The notes below the pieces were generated by a model. It did no database searches, was not told the origin of the DNA, and saw only the letters and a program-made list of their open reading frames with translations. Both the position numbers and the translations under genes were made by a program. 64,000 nucleotides of DNA from Halichondria panicea. Taxonomy: Eukaryota > Porifera > Demospongiae > Suberitida > Halichondriidae. The stretch covers positions 3,038,501 through 3,102,500 of the forward strand of contig NC_087385.1 in the NCBI RefSeq assembly GCF_963675165.1. The letters run 5' to 3'. Positions 9,824 to 20,940 of the stretch are shown in pieces. Numbering within the stretch: the first letter of the stretch is position 1; each line of letters opens with the position of its first letter.

Positions 9824-12800
9824 AGCCCCCCCTTTCCAGCTACCAAAAACGGGATTATTATGGACGTATTCTAGTAAACCTGTACTTCTTCAAACAGCAA
9901 GAGCCACTGCATACAATCCAGACTGTCCGTCAACCTCTTTGAGTGTTCGAATGGTGATGGATACTGGCAGCCAGAGATCATACATTACAAACAGTGCGAG
10001 GAGCCGACTCGAGTTGACCGCTGCAGGAGAACAACGTATGACTATCATGACATTTGGGTCCGCCCAGAATGGTGACAGTGTCTGTGAATATGTAAAACTA
10101 GGGCTCAAGCTGAAGAATGGGGAGACGCAAAATCTCTCACTGTTCACTGTACCTACGATCTGTGAGCCGTTAAAGCCTCATCCCCTCGTTGACTATAGAA
10201 GGACATATCCACACTTGAGTGGATTAGAGTTTGCTGACGATCCGGAAGACGCTGAGACAATCCATGTGGATATGCTAGTTGGGTCTGATCACTATTGGGA
10301 CCTCGTAACCGGAGCACTGCAGAGAGGAACAAACGGGCCAGTTGCCATCGAAACGAGACTCGGATGGGTTCTCTCTGGTCCTATTTCCACTCCGAGTATG
10401 GATTCTCACGGTTTAATAACACATTCGCTGCACATCACTTGTGAAGGATTTGAGGAAAAGATGCTGAATGACACGATGAGATCGTTTTGGGAACTGGAAT
10501 CCTTTGGAATCCCAAACACAGATCGATCACTGTACGATAAACTTCGTGACACAATAGAGTTTCGTGAAGGAAGGTACGAAGTTCAACTTCCATGGAAGGC
10601 ACCGAGACTGGACCTTCCCAACAACTACGCGCTTAGTTTGAAGAGATTGAAGGGGTTGCTTCGACGCCTCCGACACGACCCAGATGTACTACGCGAGTAT
10701 GACATGGTGATCAAGACGCAGTTTGAGCAGGGGATAGTTGAATTAGTAGAGGATTTGGCAAACAGGCCCGATGTACACTATTTACCTCATCATCCAGTAA
10801 TCCGAAAGGATAAAATGACCACGAAAGTGCGAGTGGTCTACGATGCCTCGGCCAAAACGAGTGGGCCCTCTCTCAACGACTGTCTGGACCAAGGACCGAA
10901 ATTCGATCAAAAAATCCTTGACATTCTTTGTCCGTTTAGAACCCATCGAGTTGCTGTAACAGCCGATATCGAAAAGGCGTTTCTTATGATATCTGTGGCA
11001 GCTAAGGATCGAGATTTCTTGCGGTTCTTGTGGGTGGACGATGCAGTTAAGGACGAGCCGAGAATTGTTGTGTATCGGTTCGCTAGAGTGGTATTTGGGG
11101 TGAATGCCAGCCCCTTCTTGTTGAACGCCACCATCCGACACCATCTTGAAATACACGCGGACACACACCGTGAAATTGTTTCCAAGGTGATACGGTCGAT
11201 CTATGTCGATGATATTGTAACAGGTTCACAATCGGAAGAGCAAGCTTATCAGTTGTACAGTGAAGCTAAAACCTTGCTGAAGACGGGTGCATTCAACTTG
11301 CGAAAGTTTTACACTAATGCAACGAGATTGCAAGCTAAGGTGGACCTCGAGGAGTCGGCACAGCATCAAGATGAGCCTAAGCCAATGGAAACATATTCAC
11401 AGTCCACACTGAGTGGCAATGGAGAACTTTGCGATGCTGAGCAAAGAATTCTTGGATTGAAGTGGAATATCACCTCAGATCAGATTATCTTCTCATTAGC
11501 CGATTTGGCTGAACAAGCCCGAAGACTGGAGCCCACCAAAAGGAACGTCATCAGCCTTATCGGGAGGGTGTATGACCCATTAGGATTCTTGGCCCCAATT
11601 GTAGTGAGATACAAGGTGTTCATGCAGTCTTTATGCAAGGCCAAGATTGGCTGGGACGAGAAAATACCGGAGGCCTCGATAACGCAGTGGAGCAAACTCG
11701 TGTTGGCTTTGGAAGATGCGCAGCCTTTGACAATTCCTAGATGCTACCTGGAAGCTGTGCAAGGTGAAGTGCTTTCCTATCAGCTTTGCGGCTACTGTGA
11801 TGCCTCACTGTCAGCGTACGCTGCAGTTATCTATTTGTTGATTGAGACCAAAGACAAGACTCACATGCGATTTGTGGTTGCCAAAACGAGAGTGGCACCT
11901 TTGAAGAAACAAACTGTACCTAGACTTGAGCTTCTCTCAGCAGTATTGCTCGCAAGATTAATGAACACGACAAAATTGAGTTTGAACCCAGAGATTGAGA
12001 TATCCTCCTTTCACTGCTTCATTGACTCCCAAGTCGCTCTATGCTGGATAAGAAATATAGGAAAGTCATGGAAGCCGTTCGTGCAAAACAGAGTGTCAGA
12101 AATTCGAAACCTGTTCCCAGTTGAGTGTTGGAATCACATACCAGGCGTTGAAAATCCTGCTGATGTGCCCTCAAGGGGAACTACACCTCTCGAATTATTG
12201 GTGAACAAATTGTGGCGAGACGGTCCTAGCATGCCATTTAGGTATTCTGACAAAGCAACCGATGACGACCTTCCCTCGGAATGCCTCGAAGAGCTCCCGG
12301 CAAGCGAGAAACGAGCCGTACATGGTCTTTTGACAATCGAGGAGTCTTCTGTTACGAACCTCATTCAGGTCAATAATTTTAGCGATATCAACAAACTTGT
12401 CAATGTTCTCACCTACGTATTGAAGTTTTGTTCCTATATGAAGAGACTCATATCTCCTACCACAGTTTGTAAAAATGAAAGAATGATTGCCGAAGTACTC
12501 CTAATAAAGGAAGCACAACTGTTGCTGAGAGATCACAAGAATTTCTTAATGTGGGAGAAGCAGTTGTTCCTTTTCGAAGATGAACATGGAGTTTTGAGAA
12601 GTCGAGGGAGAATTGCCAATGCAACTTTACCATACTCGACCAAGCACCCTATTATTTTGCCGAGTGACCATCCTCTGACAACAATGTATATCCGCCAATC
12701 TCATAGTCGAGTGCTACACAACGGTGTAAAGGAGACCCTCACCGAACTCAGGTCACGATTCTGGGTGATAAAGGGAAGAAGTGTAGTCAAGCAAGTTCTT

Positions 12801-13722
12801 CACAGTTGCAACACCTGCAGACGACACGAAGGAATGTCCTGCCGAGTACCACCACCCCCCCCATTGCCTACTTTTAGAGTTCAAGAAGCACCACCCTTTA
12901 CGAGCACTGGTGTTGATTTTGCTGGACCATTGTACGTCAAGCATCCTGGTGGAGTGCAAACGAAGGTTTGGATAGTATTATACACTTGTTGTGTTACCAG
13001 AGCTATCCACCTGGACCTTGTGAGTGACATGTCGGCACCCGTTTAGCGCGAGGAGAGGCTTACCTGCAATGATGATATCTGATAATGGCAAAACTTTTGT
13101 AGCAGCAGCCAAGACCATCAAGAGGGTCGTATCCAGCCCAGAAGTACAGAACTATCTGGAAGGAACTGGTTGTGAATGGAGATTCAATGTCCCAAGGGCC
13201 CCATGGTGGGGAGGCTTGTTTGAACGACTTGTCAGATCGACTAAACGTTGCTTGAGGAAGGCTTTAGGTCAAGCCAAGTTTTCGTATGACGAATTGCTGA
13301 CTGCCTTGGTAGAGATTGAGATGGTGCTAAACTCTAGACCACTCACCTACATTTCTGCAGATGATTTGGATGAACCTCTCACACCTTCACACCTGCTTGT
13401 TGGCCGACGACTTATGAGCTTTCCGGACCACCTATTTTGTGACGAGGATACTGATTGCGAAGTGGACAGTTACCAACTAAATGCTCGATTGAAACATCTT
13501 AATTACTCATTGGATGCCTTTTGGAAAAGATGGAGAAAAGAATATTTGGTGGAATTGCGTGAAGCGCACCGTCACTATCGCAGTAATGGAGAACCACAAA
13601 TCACTGAAGGTGACGTTGTTGTTGTTTACTCAGATGCCCAACCCCGTAGCTTTTGGAAGCTCGGAAGAATTGAACGACTACTAGTTGGAGCCGATGGCCA
13701 AATCAGGGCAGCTAGTAGCTAG
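9824..13722 (+). pseudogene. pol: Pol polyprotein of BEL/Pao element, broken in integrase
   Basis: The pol frame is open from before 9824 (ORF 9426-13046) and encodes an aspartic protease (VMDTGSQRSYI, near 9957), reverse transcriptase with YVDD (near 11202), RNase H (GYCDASLSAYAAV, near 11790), and an integrase HHCC zinc region (12700-12830). The catalytic core starts with the first Asp in STGVDFAGP (12903-12930). At about 13040 the frame stops (TAG at 13044-13046) and homologous sequence resumes at 13046-13722 in another frame, with apparent loss of some codons. That part contains the second Asp (ISDNGKTF) and the Glu (GGLFERL). A second break near 13710-13723 comes from a tandem agctagt duplication, and the C-terminal tail continues in another frame to 13978. 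It is a broken copy. Confidence 0.88.
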
Positions 13723-13723
13723 T

Positions 13724-13978
13724 GTTAGAATCAGTAACAAGGGACGCACATCAGTAATGAACAGGCCCATCCAGCATTTGTACCCACTTGAGGCGGCCCC
13801 ACCAGCTGATCCTGTGTTGGACGATCCTGCATTGGAACCCACTGACGACAGCAAGAATCCCGACCAATCAACTAACGTTTCGCTGAGACCAAAGAGGTCT
13901 GCTGCTGCATTGGCTCGTGACCGTATTCTAGCACAGGCAGCCTCTGATATGGAATTCGACACTGATAATGGAATTTGA
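13724..13978 (+). pseudogene. C-terminal tail of BEL/Pao pol after second frameshift
   Basis: After the tandem agctagt duplication the same protein continues in a third frame (SVRISNKGRTSVMNRPIQH...) and ends at a TGA at 13978. The segment RPIQHLYPLE is typical of the end of BEL/Pao integrases, which finish with a short hydrophobic box followed by a variable tail. Without the duplication the tail would be in frame with the integrase core. Confidence 0.75.
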
Positions 13979-14061
13979 CAAATAATGAATATGAACATGT
14001 GAACACATAAAACGTTTTAATTGTTAGCCTTTACACATTTTAGTTGACCACGTAGCGTGTC

Positions 14062-14074
14062 AAAGTGGGGAGAG
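14062..14074 (+). promoter_or_regulatory. Polypurine tract
   Basis: AAAGTGGGGAGAG lies immediately before the 3' LTR. It is nearly all purines and is where plus-strand DNA synthesis would be primed. Confidence 0.75.
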
Positions 14075-14267
14075 TGTTGGACAATTTCATTGGCTATCTA
14101 TTTATAGTTTACTGTCATTACGTAATGTTATGTATGCCATGTGCGTTGAGAAGTATCTCACTGCAAAAATCGAAATAAGTGTTAGTTAACGTTTGAACTA
14201 TCTAATATAATCCTAGTCAGCAGTAGCACCTCAGTGCATGGAATAGCTCTCTCTCCGAAATATTACA
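14075..14267 (+). repeat. 3' LTR of BEL/Pao element (193 bp)
   Basis: Identical to the 5' LTR as far as can be seen except for an extra GTTA. Followed by the target duplication AGGAT at 14268-14272. Confidence 0.95.
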
Positions 14268-14320
14268 AGGATAGTCGGCTTCTCCACCACCAGCCCTGCC
14301 ATCTCCTTGCGTCGCACAGT
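14268..14320 (-). CDS. 5' part of an exon split by the BEL/Pao insertion
   Basis: On the minus strand an acceptor-like ctgtacag precedes 14320. The next 53 bases are open (TVRRKEMAGLVVEKPTIL), and continuing past the insertion at 8308 the frame reads DVDE before a donor-like GTTAGG. The frame is uninterrupted when one copy of AGGAT is removed. A lysine-rich open segment at about 14850-14770 (KRKWLKARKVKKDGTLPE before GTCAGT) may be an upstream exon of the same gene. The gene is unidentified and could itself be repeat-derived. Confidence 0.35.
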
Positions 14321-14899
14321 CTGTACAGTGTCTGGTTTAAGTGTAGTCTTAAATTATGACTGCAGTCGGAGCGCCCTATTGTTAAGGGCCTTAAATTATG
14401 TGCCCCCACTGCACCAGCAGTCGGATCCCCTACCCCAGTACCTGTGCCAACCTCGTGCTGGTGAGCGTCCTATTGTTATGGTTGTAATGGCCTTAAATGA
14501 TGTGTGTCTAACATCAACTACCACTGCACCAGTCCACCTGTACTTGCGTCCTGTGTGCAGCAAGTTGTTAAGTGTATTCATAGCTCTTAAGTCTGTCTAC
14601 CCTCTGTCTTAAGTGTAAGGTAGGTTGTTAAGTGCAATTACTTGAGGATGGCACACTCTCTGCTGATCATTCCTTTGACCTCTTGGTTCTCGGATGCGTG
14701 TCCTATTGTTAGTACATTTCGCTCTCCCAGGTACTTTAAGAGTTTCACACTTTCACACTCTTGAGACTGACCTCAGGTAGAGTGCCGTCCTTCTTCACCT
14801 TCCGAGCCTTCAACCACTTCCTTTTCTTTCGAAGCAGGACTCGTCAGGATCGGAAGAGTGTGAACTCAGTTCAACCTGTGTAAAGTAGTAATATGTATT

Positions 14900-17800
14900 G
14901 ATTAAGTAATGTGTAACACCGTCCCGTCCCTTTCTGGACCCTGCCGACCATTTACCAGCAACCGAAAAAAGGGTCAGAGGTCAGCAACTTATGGATGGCA
15001 CTGAGCACCCCACTGAGCACCCCATCATTGTGAGCACTTGGTTGAGCACTTGGTCTGTCACGTGAGACTTCTCCCCAACCGTCAGATGAGAGATGAGGAA
15101 GCCCCGTCACGTGATTCTCCGTCACGTGATTCTCCCCTCGACGAGACGAATCCCTGGCTATAACCCTAACCCCTAACCGAAATGTATTTCTAACGCTAAT
15201 CTAACGCTAATCTCTCCTAAACCTAACCTATCTATCCTAACCCCTTCTAAACCTATTATGTATTATAATTTATACAGTTATACAAGTTATACAGTTATAC
15301 AAGTTAATTGTATAGTGTGTACATGTATAGTGTGTACACTGCAAAAAAAGTACACTGCAAAAAAGGTTTTGTTAAATCAACAAAAGTTGTTGTGGTAACA
15401 AATTGACTTGTAATTAATTTGTGAGGGGATTTCCTATAGTAAACAAATGACCACGGTTAGTTTAGCTCCTCGAGGAACCCTGCACAGTACAGACTGATAC
15501 TTATAACTATTAGACTATAATACAACAGAGACGCTGCTACACTCTATCATGAGGAAGAGAGGACCACCAATTAGAGAGGACCACCAATTACTTCTTTCTT
15601 TCCTGTGGCTAAAAGGAGCAGAGTATGATCTAATCAACAATAAAAATTAATTATTAATAATAGGAAAAATAATGTCAACAGATGTTAATGATCCTGAGGC
15701 AAGTAGCACAGAGTCTGTCACTCTCGCGGACAGTCACAGTTCTGATGAAGACACTGTTTGTCCTGCGCTTCTATTGGTCCTTCTGCTGCAAAGGAATAGG
15801 ACATCGGTAAACTATTAGAACAAAACGTTGATTTGCATAAGCTAAGCAGGGATGATAGGTCTGAGGAACATCAAACAATCATGAGATTGACTTGTCGTGA
15901 GTGTGTATCCGATCCGAGCCTCAAGTTAATGGATAAATCTACAGTTAGTCTACAGTATATACAGAGTGTTCTTTATCACAATCGTTCAATAAGATAAAAT
16001 ACGGTAAATAATAAATTAATTGTCCACCGATTAAAATACGACTTGGTATCTACCGTATAGCGGGTAATTCGTTCAACTCGAGAAAAGGTGAGTAAAATCA
16101 TTTAATTAAAAGCATCACATCACATCACCCTCCACCCTCCACCCTCCACTAAGAAAAAATTTTTCCACACACTTGATCCTTTCCTTAGCTATAAGTCTGT
16201 CTTAGCTATAAGTCTGTGGTGGGTAGATCTCTGCGCATGTGCAGACCGGTTACCGGTTAAGCAAGAAACCCTGTACCACTCGTCAGCAAGGTAGGCTCTC
16301 TGTCTCTTTGTTCCTCCAATTAGTCCCGTTGTCACGGGAGTGACCCCCCGGTCATTCCTGCCTAAGGTATGGGGGGGTCTTATAGACTTTTATCATACAA
16401 TTGTATAATGGTTTAGACCATCTGCCTATAATTCATGATACCGGTTTTTAGGTACACTTTTGGCTCCAATCAAAAGATATTTACATTTAAGTACAACTAC
16501 AACTACTCACACATTTGTGGTAATCTACTCTTGAATGAACTGTACCTTGCTATTAACCATCCTGGCTCACATTGGCCGGAACACCCACACCTGGGGATTG
16601 TAATTAAACGACTATAAAAGGGCGTGCCGTGGGCAGCTCCGACCGGATGCAACGGGAAAATGAAAAAATGACAAAAGATAAATTTGTTTGAGTCTTACAA
16701 AAAGACGCTATAATGTATCACTTCCTTTGATACGCCTTCTTCCTGAGTATAGCGTGAGCTCTCGCACGAGGTAGTTCGTTCAAACCAGAACAAAGCTACA
16801 AACTTATTTTCAGCGTGCTAGGCACGGTTTTAGGCACCACGATAGCGCTAAGCATGCCAGAGGCTCATTGCCCTTGGACAACTAGTTACAACCCCCGACC
16901 ATAAAGTCGTGCCCAGAATTCAGATGTGATATTTACTTGGCAATACCAACGCCAGTGATGATCATTTGTGAGCGAAAAAAAAACATTTTCCCGTCTGTGC
17001 ACTAGCAACCCATCGCTGTTTCAAGACTGCCACTTAGTTTGTAATTAGAACATTACGCAATTCAATGAAATATTGGAAAAGTGGGTGTGGTTTTCTATCT
17101 GTCTGTTTGTTTGTGCAATTTGTTTGTGCAATATTCATACCCATGGCCCATGGGTAGTTATTAGTTATTCATTTAAATCGCATGCAAGCAGAGTAACTGA
17201 ATGACACCAAATGCGCATAGCAAACCATCAGTAACCACTGATCAGCTGGAACAGGAAGAGGAAGAGGAAGTGTTACACTACGGACGTTTTTTGTAACAAG
17301 ATATTACTTGATAAAAATGTTATTGCATACATACACAAATAAACATACACAAATAATAATGAATATAACATTAAGTATTAACGTCGAATCAAGAGTGCAC
17401 TCGCCAAGCACTGTGGTTCAGCGGTTGAAAGTATACTATATATTCTCGATGTGTTCAGCAGTAATGATGTGGACACAACTCGTCCTACTGCAATAATATT
17501 ATGTAGCTATGGATGGGATACCTCGTGGTCGTGGTCTGCTGCCTAGTTTGTTCTAGCTCACAGTGTTGGTGGCAGGCCAAGAAAACAAGCCCTTTCGGTC
17601 ATGCATTCAGTATGTCCACACCCTCCCGGTAATTGCCCCAAACGCTATTTTCGAATGCTCATGGACAAACCGATCGAGCTGGCTTGTGGTAGTCTGGCTT
17701 GGTCGCGAGTAGAGTCTCAAAGTCCCTGCTGCCACTCAGAACCTGCTGCCACTCAGAACACCTCGATGACCTGAACACCTCCGTCTGCCGTCTGAGAACC

Positions 17801-18769
17801 GTTAGGAAGTGTGTGTGCAAAACGTGGTCACCACCTTAGAATTCATAAGGACAGCATGTGTGGGACTACACCTACTGAGCATACCAGAAGACGCAACTAA
17901 CTCAAATCTAAACTGATTATGCACAACTCTAGCAGGAGGACAGGTGAGAACAATTATTATTGTTAATACGCCTCTAACCTTGGGTGCAAGTGAGCTCACG
18001 TAGAGTGGCCAGTGGGAGTGTGGCCGGTGGGAGTGCTATCCTGAGACGCCGCATGTACGAAAGTGGGTGAGCGGTGGTGATGAGGCCATACAAATGAGCA
18101 ACGAGATCAGGACGACTGGGCACGAAGAGCGGGAGAAGCAGCTAAAGGGTGATTTCGTCTTCAATACCAAGTTATGACTTATGAAACGGTAAATAAATCC
18201 AGGACTTTTTTAACCAAACAATTCCATCTTAGCATCCGAATGTGAAGATTGCTTCCGAGAAGAACTCAAGAGTCAGGATGGCTGGGAGAAGATTGAAAAC
18301 ATGTGAGGGTACATTAACCAATAATACATGCACACAAACAACTGTGTACAATGCACTTACGATGTATTTAATTTAATTTAGAGAGCTTGGTGGGGATAAG
18401 TGACCTTCCAAATTTGTAACATTGATCACCCCAATTAACAGTTCAATGTATTGCAATTCTTATATTTCAAGGTTGAACTATATAGCAGGTTGAGCCTTAT
18501 TAGTTATTGCAGTCTATAATTAGTAACTATTCTAGAACATTCTGACAGGTTAACTATGTGTATAATTGTTTTTGTGTCAGTCTTCCATTAAACATAAACT
18601 TTGAACAGGTTATGGACAGGTTATGGGCCCAGTCAACGCGAGGACTGTAGGAGACAAGACTCAGAAGTAAAAAAAGAACTAAGTCTTCAGGCAATTGCAG
18701 AACTAGATCTAGCTACACGTTTGAGTAGCTACACGTTTGAGGGTAGCTACACGTTTGAGAAAGTCTAGT
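14900..18769. other. No recognisable gene; many short tandem duplications
   Basis: No ORF with coding character. Short duplications are abundant: actgagcacccc (15000-15023), cgtcacgtgattctcc (15106-15137), a tatagtgtgtaca unit (15312-15339), gagaggaccaccaatta (15556-15590), ccaccctc triplicated (16130-16150), ccttagctataagtctgt-type (16190-16217), and ctgctgccactcagaac (17727-17760). A degenerate CTAACC-rich tract lies at 15160-15250. AT-rich throughout except a GC-richer patch at 16220-16400. Confidence 0.6.
18524..18606 (+). repeat. Dispersed repeat A, copy 1
   Basis: About 83 bp (taactattctagaacattctgacaggtt ... attaaacataaactttgaaca; only ends given) recurs in the same orientation at 21761-21847 with small indels. 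It probably belongs to an unclassified interspersed element. Confidence 0.6.
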
Positions 18770-19042
18770 ATGGAAAAATTGGATAACTTGGAAGTTTCAG
18801 ATGAACTATGGAGAAGTGCTGCAGCGGTACGGACTAATTTTCAGCAAAAGACGCTTTTTCTTTTTCGTCATGGCAGTCCAAGGACAGCACTCAATTTAGG
18901 AATAGCAGTACTTCAGAATGGAAATGAGGAAATGACTACACACCTTGAAAGAACTTACCGACAGATTGATGCGCCAGGTGGTTACGCTCTTAGACCCAAA
19001 CCATATGCTACCGTTGTCACAGCTCACAGTTGGAGAGACTAA
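18770..19042 (+). CDS. Small hypothetical ORF (90 codons)
   Basis: Starts at ATG 18770, directly after three copies of a gtagctacacgtttgag-type unit. The composition looks protein-like (SDELWRSAAAVRTNFQQKTL) but no domain is recognised. It may be a first exon or an eroded transposon ORF. Confidence that it is translated is low. Confidence 0.2.
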   Translation: MEKLDNLEVSDELWRSAAAVRTNFQQKTLFLFRHGSPRTALNLGIAVLQNGNEEMTTHLERTYRQIDAPGGYALRPKPYATVVTAHSWRD

Positions 19043-19149
19043 CTCCTAACTCTACAACAGTTGATACTTCATGAGGAGAGAGACACAAAACGAAGCGACA
19101 AATACCAGCAGAGGAGACTTGGAGCTGCAACCACGCCTGACAAGAGCTC

Positions 19150-19314
19150 AGGACTGTCCAAATTAAAATGACGTGGAATTTTGTTATAATGATATTCATG
19201 CGTGCGACGTCATCGCTTTGGAATGTTTATCACGTGCGTGGGTGGCAAATGTCTGTAATTACTAGTGAGGGCGGAGCTTGGGTCACATGACACTGTATTA
19301 AAGTTGACCGTAGC
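19150..19314 (+). repeat. Dispersed repeat B, copy 1 (about 165 bp)
   Basis: Begins AGGACTGTCCAAATTAAAATG and ends AAAGTTGACCGTAGC. It recurs in the same orientation at 56097-56255 at high identity with small indels. The two copies lie on either side of the virus-like element, about 37 kb apart. Neither carries an ORF. Likely a short non-autonomous repeat. Confidence 0.75.
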
Positions 19315-19347
19315 CTGAAAGCATTTGTTGTAGGCTACCTGCCTTAA

Positions 19348-20080
19348 CCCTTTCCCGGCTTTAGCCGTCATATGACGCGAGCTATGCGCAGTACCAGCAC
19401 ATGCGCATTGGGCTGCTCTTTCACGTGGTATCTACGCTTCATGCAGTACTGTCGAAAGAAAAGTGACCGTTTGCTACAAGATCTTCGTAGTACAACCTTA
19501 GCGAGGTTCTAGGGCAGCTAGACAGTGCCTTGTTGAGTAAGAGGACAGTGACTGGGATCATACCAAGAGAGGAAACTACTTTTCAGAGGTCAAGCTATAA
19601 ATATAGAGCCTGAAGAACCGGAGGAAGAAGCATGAACCAAAGTCCTGGAGCTTGTAAGTAACTATGGAGTATCATAATGTAGTCTTCAGTATGGTATGCT
19701 TAGTCTAGTTAGTACACAAGTGGACATCATGAGCCACCATTGAACTTGTAAACCTGTGTGTAGGTGAAGAAAACGTTTCCCGATATGACCTCGCAGACTG
19801 CTGATTGAACCATGAACCATGTCACCGTGAGAACATTGAGAACACTTATTTAGTGTCTTTAGTTATTCATACAATATTCATAATTGTGAAATGTGTAAAA
19901 AAAATTGTTAATTATTGGGGGTGGTCAGTTGCTAGGTAACGATGATGATGTCATGGTACCCCCAGGATATGGGGTACCTGTAGGAAATAGTTGCAAGTGA
20001 TTACAATGCATGGTTCATGAGATATGTATTTTTAAAGAATTTATTCTGTATTTTGTTTTTTTAATTAAAGCCGGGAAGGG
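19348..20080. mobile_element. TTAA-flanked piggyBac-like non-autonomous element, copy 1
   Basis: TTAA occurs on both sides (19344-19347 and 20081-20084). The left end reads CCCTTTCCCGGCTTTA, and the right end on the other strand reads CCCTTCCCGGCTTTA, an imperfect terminal inverted repeat of about 15 bp. A TTAA target and a CCC-starting terminus are piggyBac features. No transposase is present in its 733 bp. A shorter, inverted relative lies at 26199-26534. Confidence 0.7.
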
Positions 20081-20101
20081 TTAAACTAAGACTTGCCTTA
20101 A

Positions 20102-20936
20102 CCGTCACGGGCCACAATCGGGCCACAATCGTGGCCCGCAATAGTGAATTTTTTTGCGAAATTCTAATTCTGCGATACTTAGGAAGAAGTAGCTCGAACT
20201 ATGCACATCCCTGTATAGAGGAAGAGCTGTAGAATCACGTGCAATTTAGTCTAGAATTTTCCAAGCCACGTTGCTATGTTAAAATTTCATTAGCATCTTA
20301 GATGTGCCGATATGCTTGAACAGCTTGAGGACAGCAATGGCGATGTCTCCTCTGGTGATGACAGTGCTTATGAAGGAGAGGGGATAGTAGGATACCTCCC
20401 AAAGGCTACCAGCTTTATGCACGCTGATGAACTGTCTGGGACTGAGGACATGCATGACATGGACCTAGACGCTAGAGCTATGGACCAGGACGGTGAAAGA
20501 CCAGGAGAGGGCTCACTGTGTGTCTCTGGCAAGTAGTAGCTAGAATATCAGTAGTAAGTATAGTATAGCTAAAATAGAATTAGCAGTAATATAGAATTAG
20601 CAGTAATGAACAGTCTTTATGTGAGCTTGTAAATTTCATAGATCGTTCACCGATATAGTAGATATAGTAATACATGTACGTAACATGTACTTCAAATTGA
20701 TATATCTTAGCACTGTTACATTCATATGATGTGAAAATCAAGCTTAGTCAAGCTTGGGATTTTATCTCACCGCTGGCCGAGCATAATAACCGTGGTGGTT
20801 GTTATGGCAACACATGTTGCACCATTTTATTCCTTGTTGTATGGGCATTCTAATGGTATATGGTTCTAGGCATTTTATTGCTCTGGAAACCCGATAGAGA
20901 ATTTACAGACCTCATTGTTAATTAAGAATCCGACGG
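20102..20936 (+). mobile_element. Possible second TTAA-flanked element with transposase N-terminal remnant
   Basis: TTAA at 20098-20101 is followed by CCGTC. The other end reads GACGG then TTAA at 20937-20940, so the termini match for only about 5 bp beyond the target. Inside, 20312-20536 encodes an acidic 74-residue peptide (MLEQLEDSNGDVSSGDDSAY) resembling the acidic N-terminus of piggyBac transposases. Together these suggest an internally deleted piggyBac copy, but the inverted repeat is short and could be chance. Confidence 0.35.
20312..20536 (+). pseudogene. Acidic ORF, possible piggyBac transposase N-terminal remnant
   Basis: 74 codons rich in Asp, Glu and Ser with no globular domain. 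The resemblance to the acidic leader of piggyBac transposases is by composition only. It lies inside the putative TTAA-flanked element and no catalytic DDD core follows it. Confidence 0.3.
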
Positions 20937-20940
20937 TTAA

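Larger units (their letters stand above)
8309..14267 (+). mobile_element. BEL/Pao-type LTR retrotransposon
   Basis: A complete element 5.96 kb long. Its parts in order are the 5' LTR, a tRNA-Tyr-like primer binding site, gag, pol with protease, reverse transcriptase, RNase H and integrase, a purine tract, and the 3' LTR. Both flanks carry the same 5-bp target duplication AGGAT (8304-8308 and 14268-14272), the usual length for BEL/Pao. The LTRs differ only by a 4-bp indel, so the insertion is recent. The integrase region is broken by two lesions, so this copy could not supply its own full polyprotein. The order protease-RT-RNase H-integrase with YVDD and the type of integrase fit BEL/Pao. Confidence 0.92.

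Noticed and set aside
9533-12959. Minus-strand ORFs across the BEL element
   Set aside because: All overlap clear gag-pol domains in other frames and have no recognisable content.
15160-15260. Telomere-like CCCTAA/CTAACC tract
   Set aside because: The repeats are irregular and short, with no run of perfect units; best seen as one more local duplication tract.
17405-17500. tRNA-like A box (TGGTTCAGCGG) suggesting a tRNA gene or SINE
   Set aside because: No matching B box (GGTTCGANNCC) or cloverleaf can be formed downstream.
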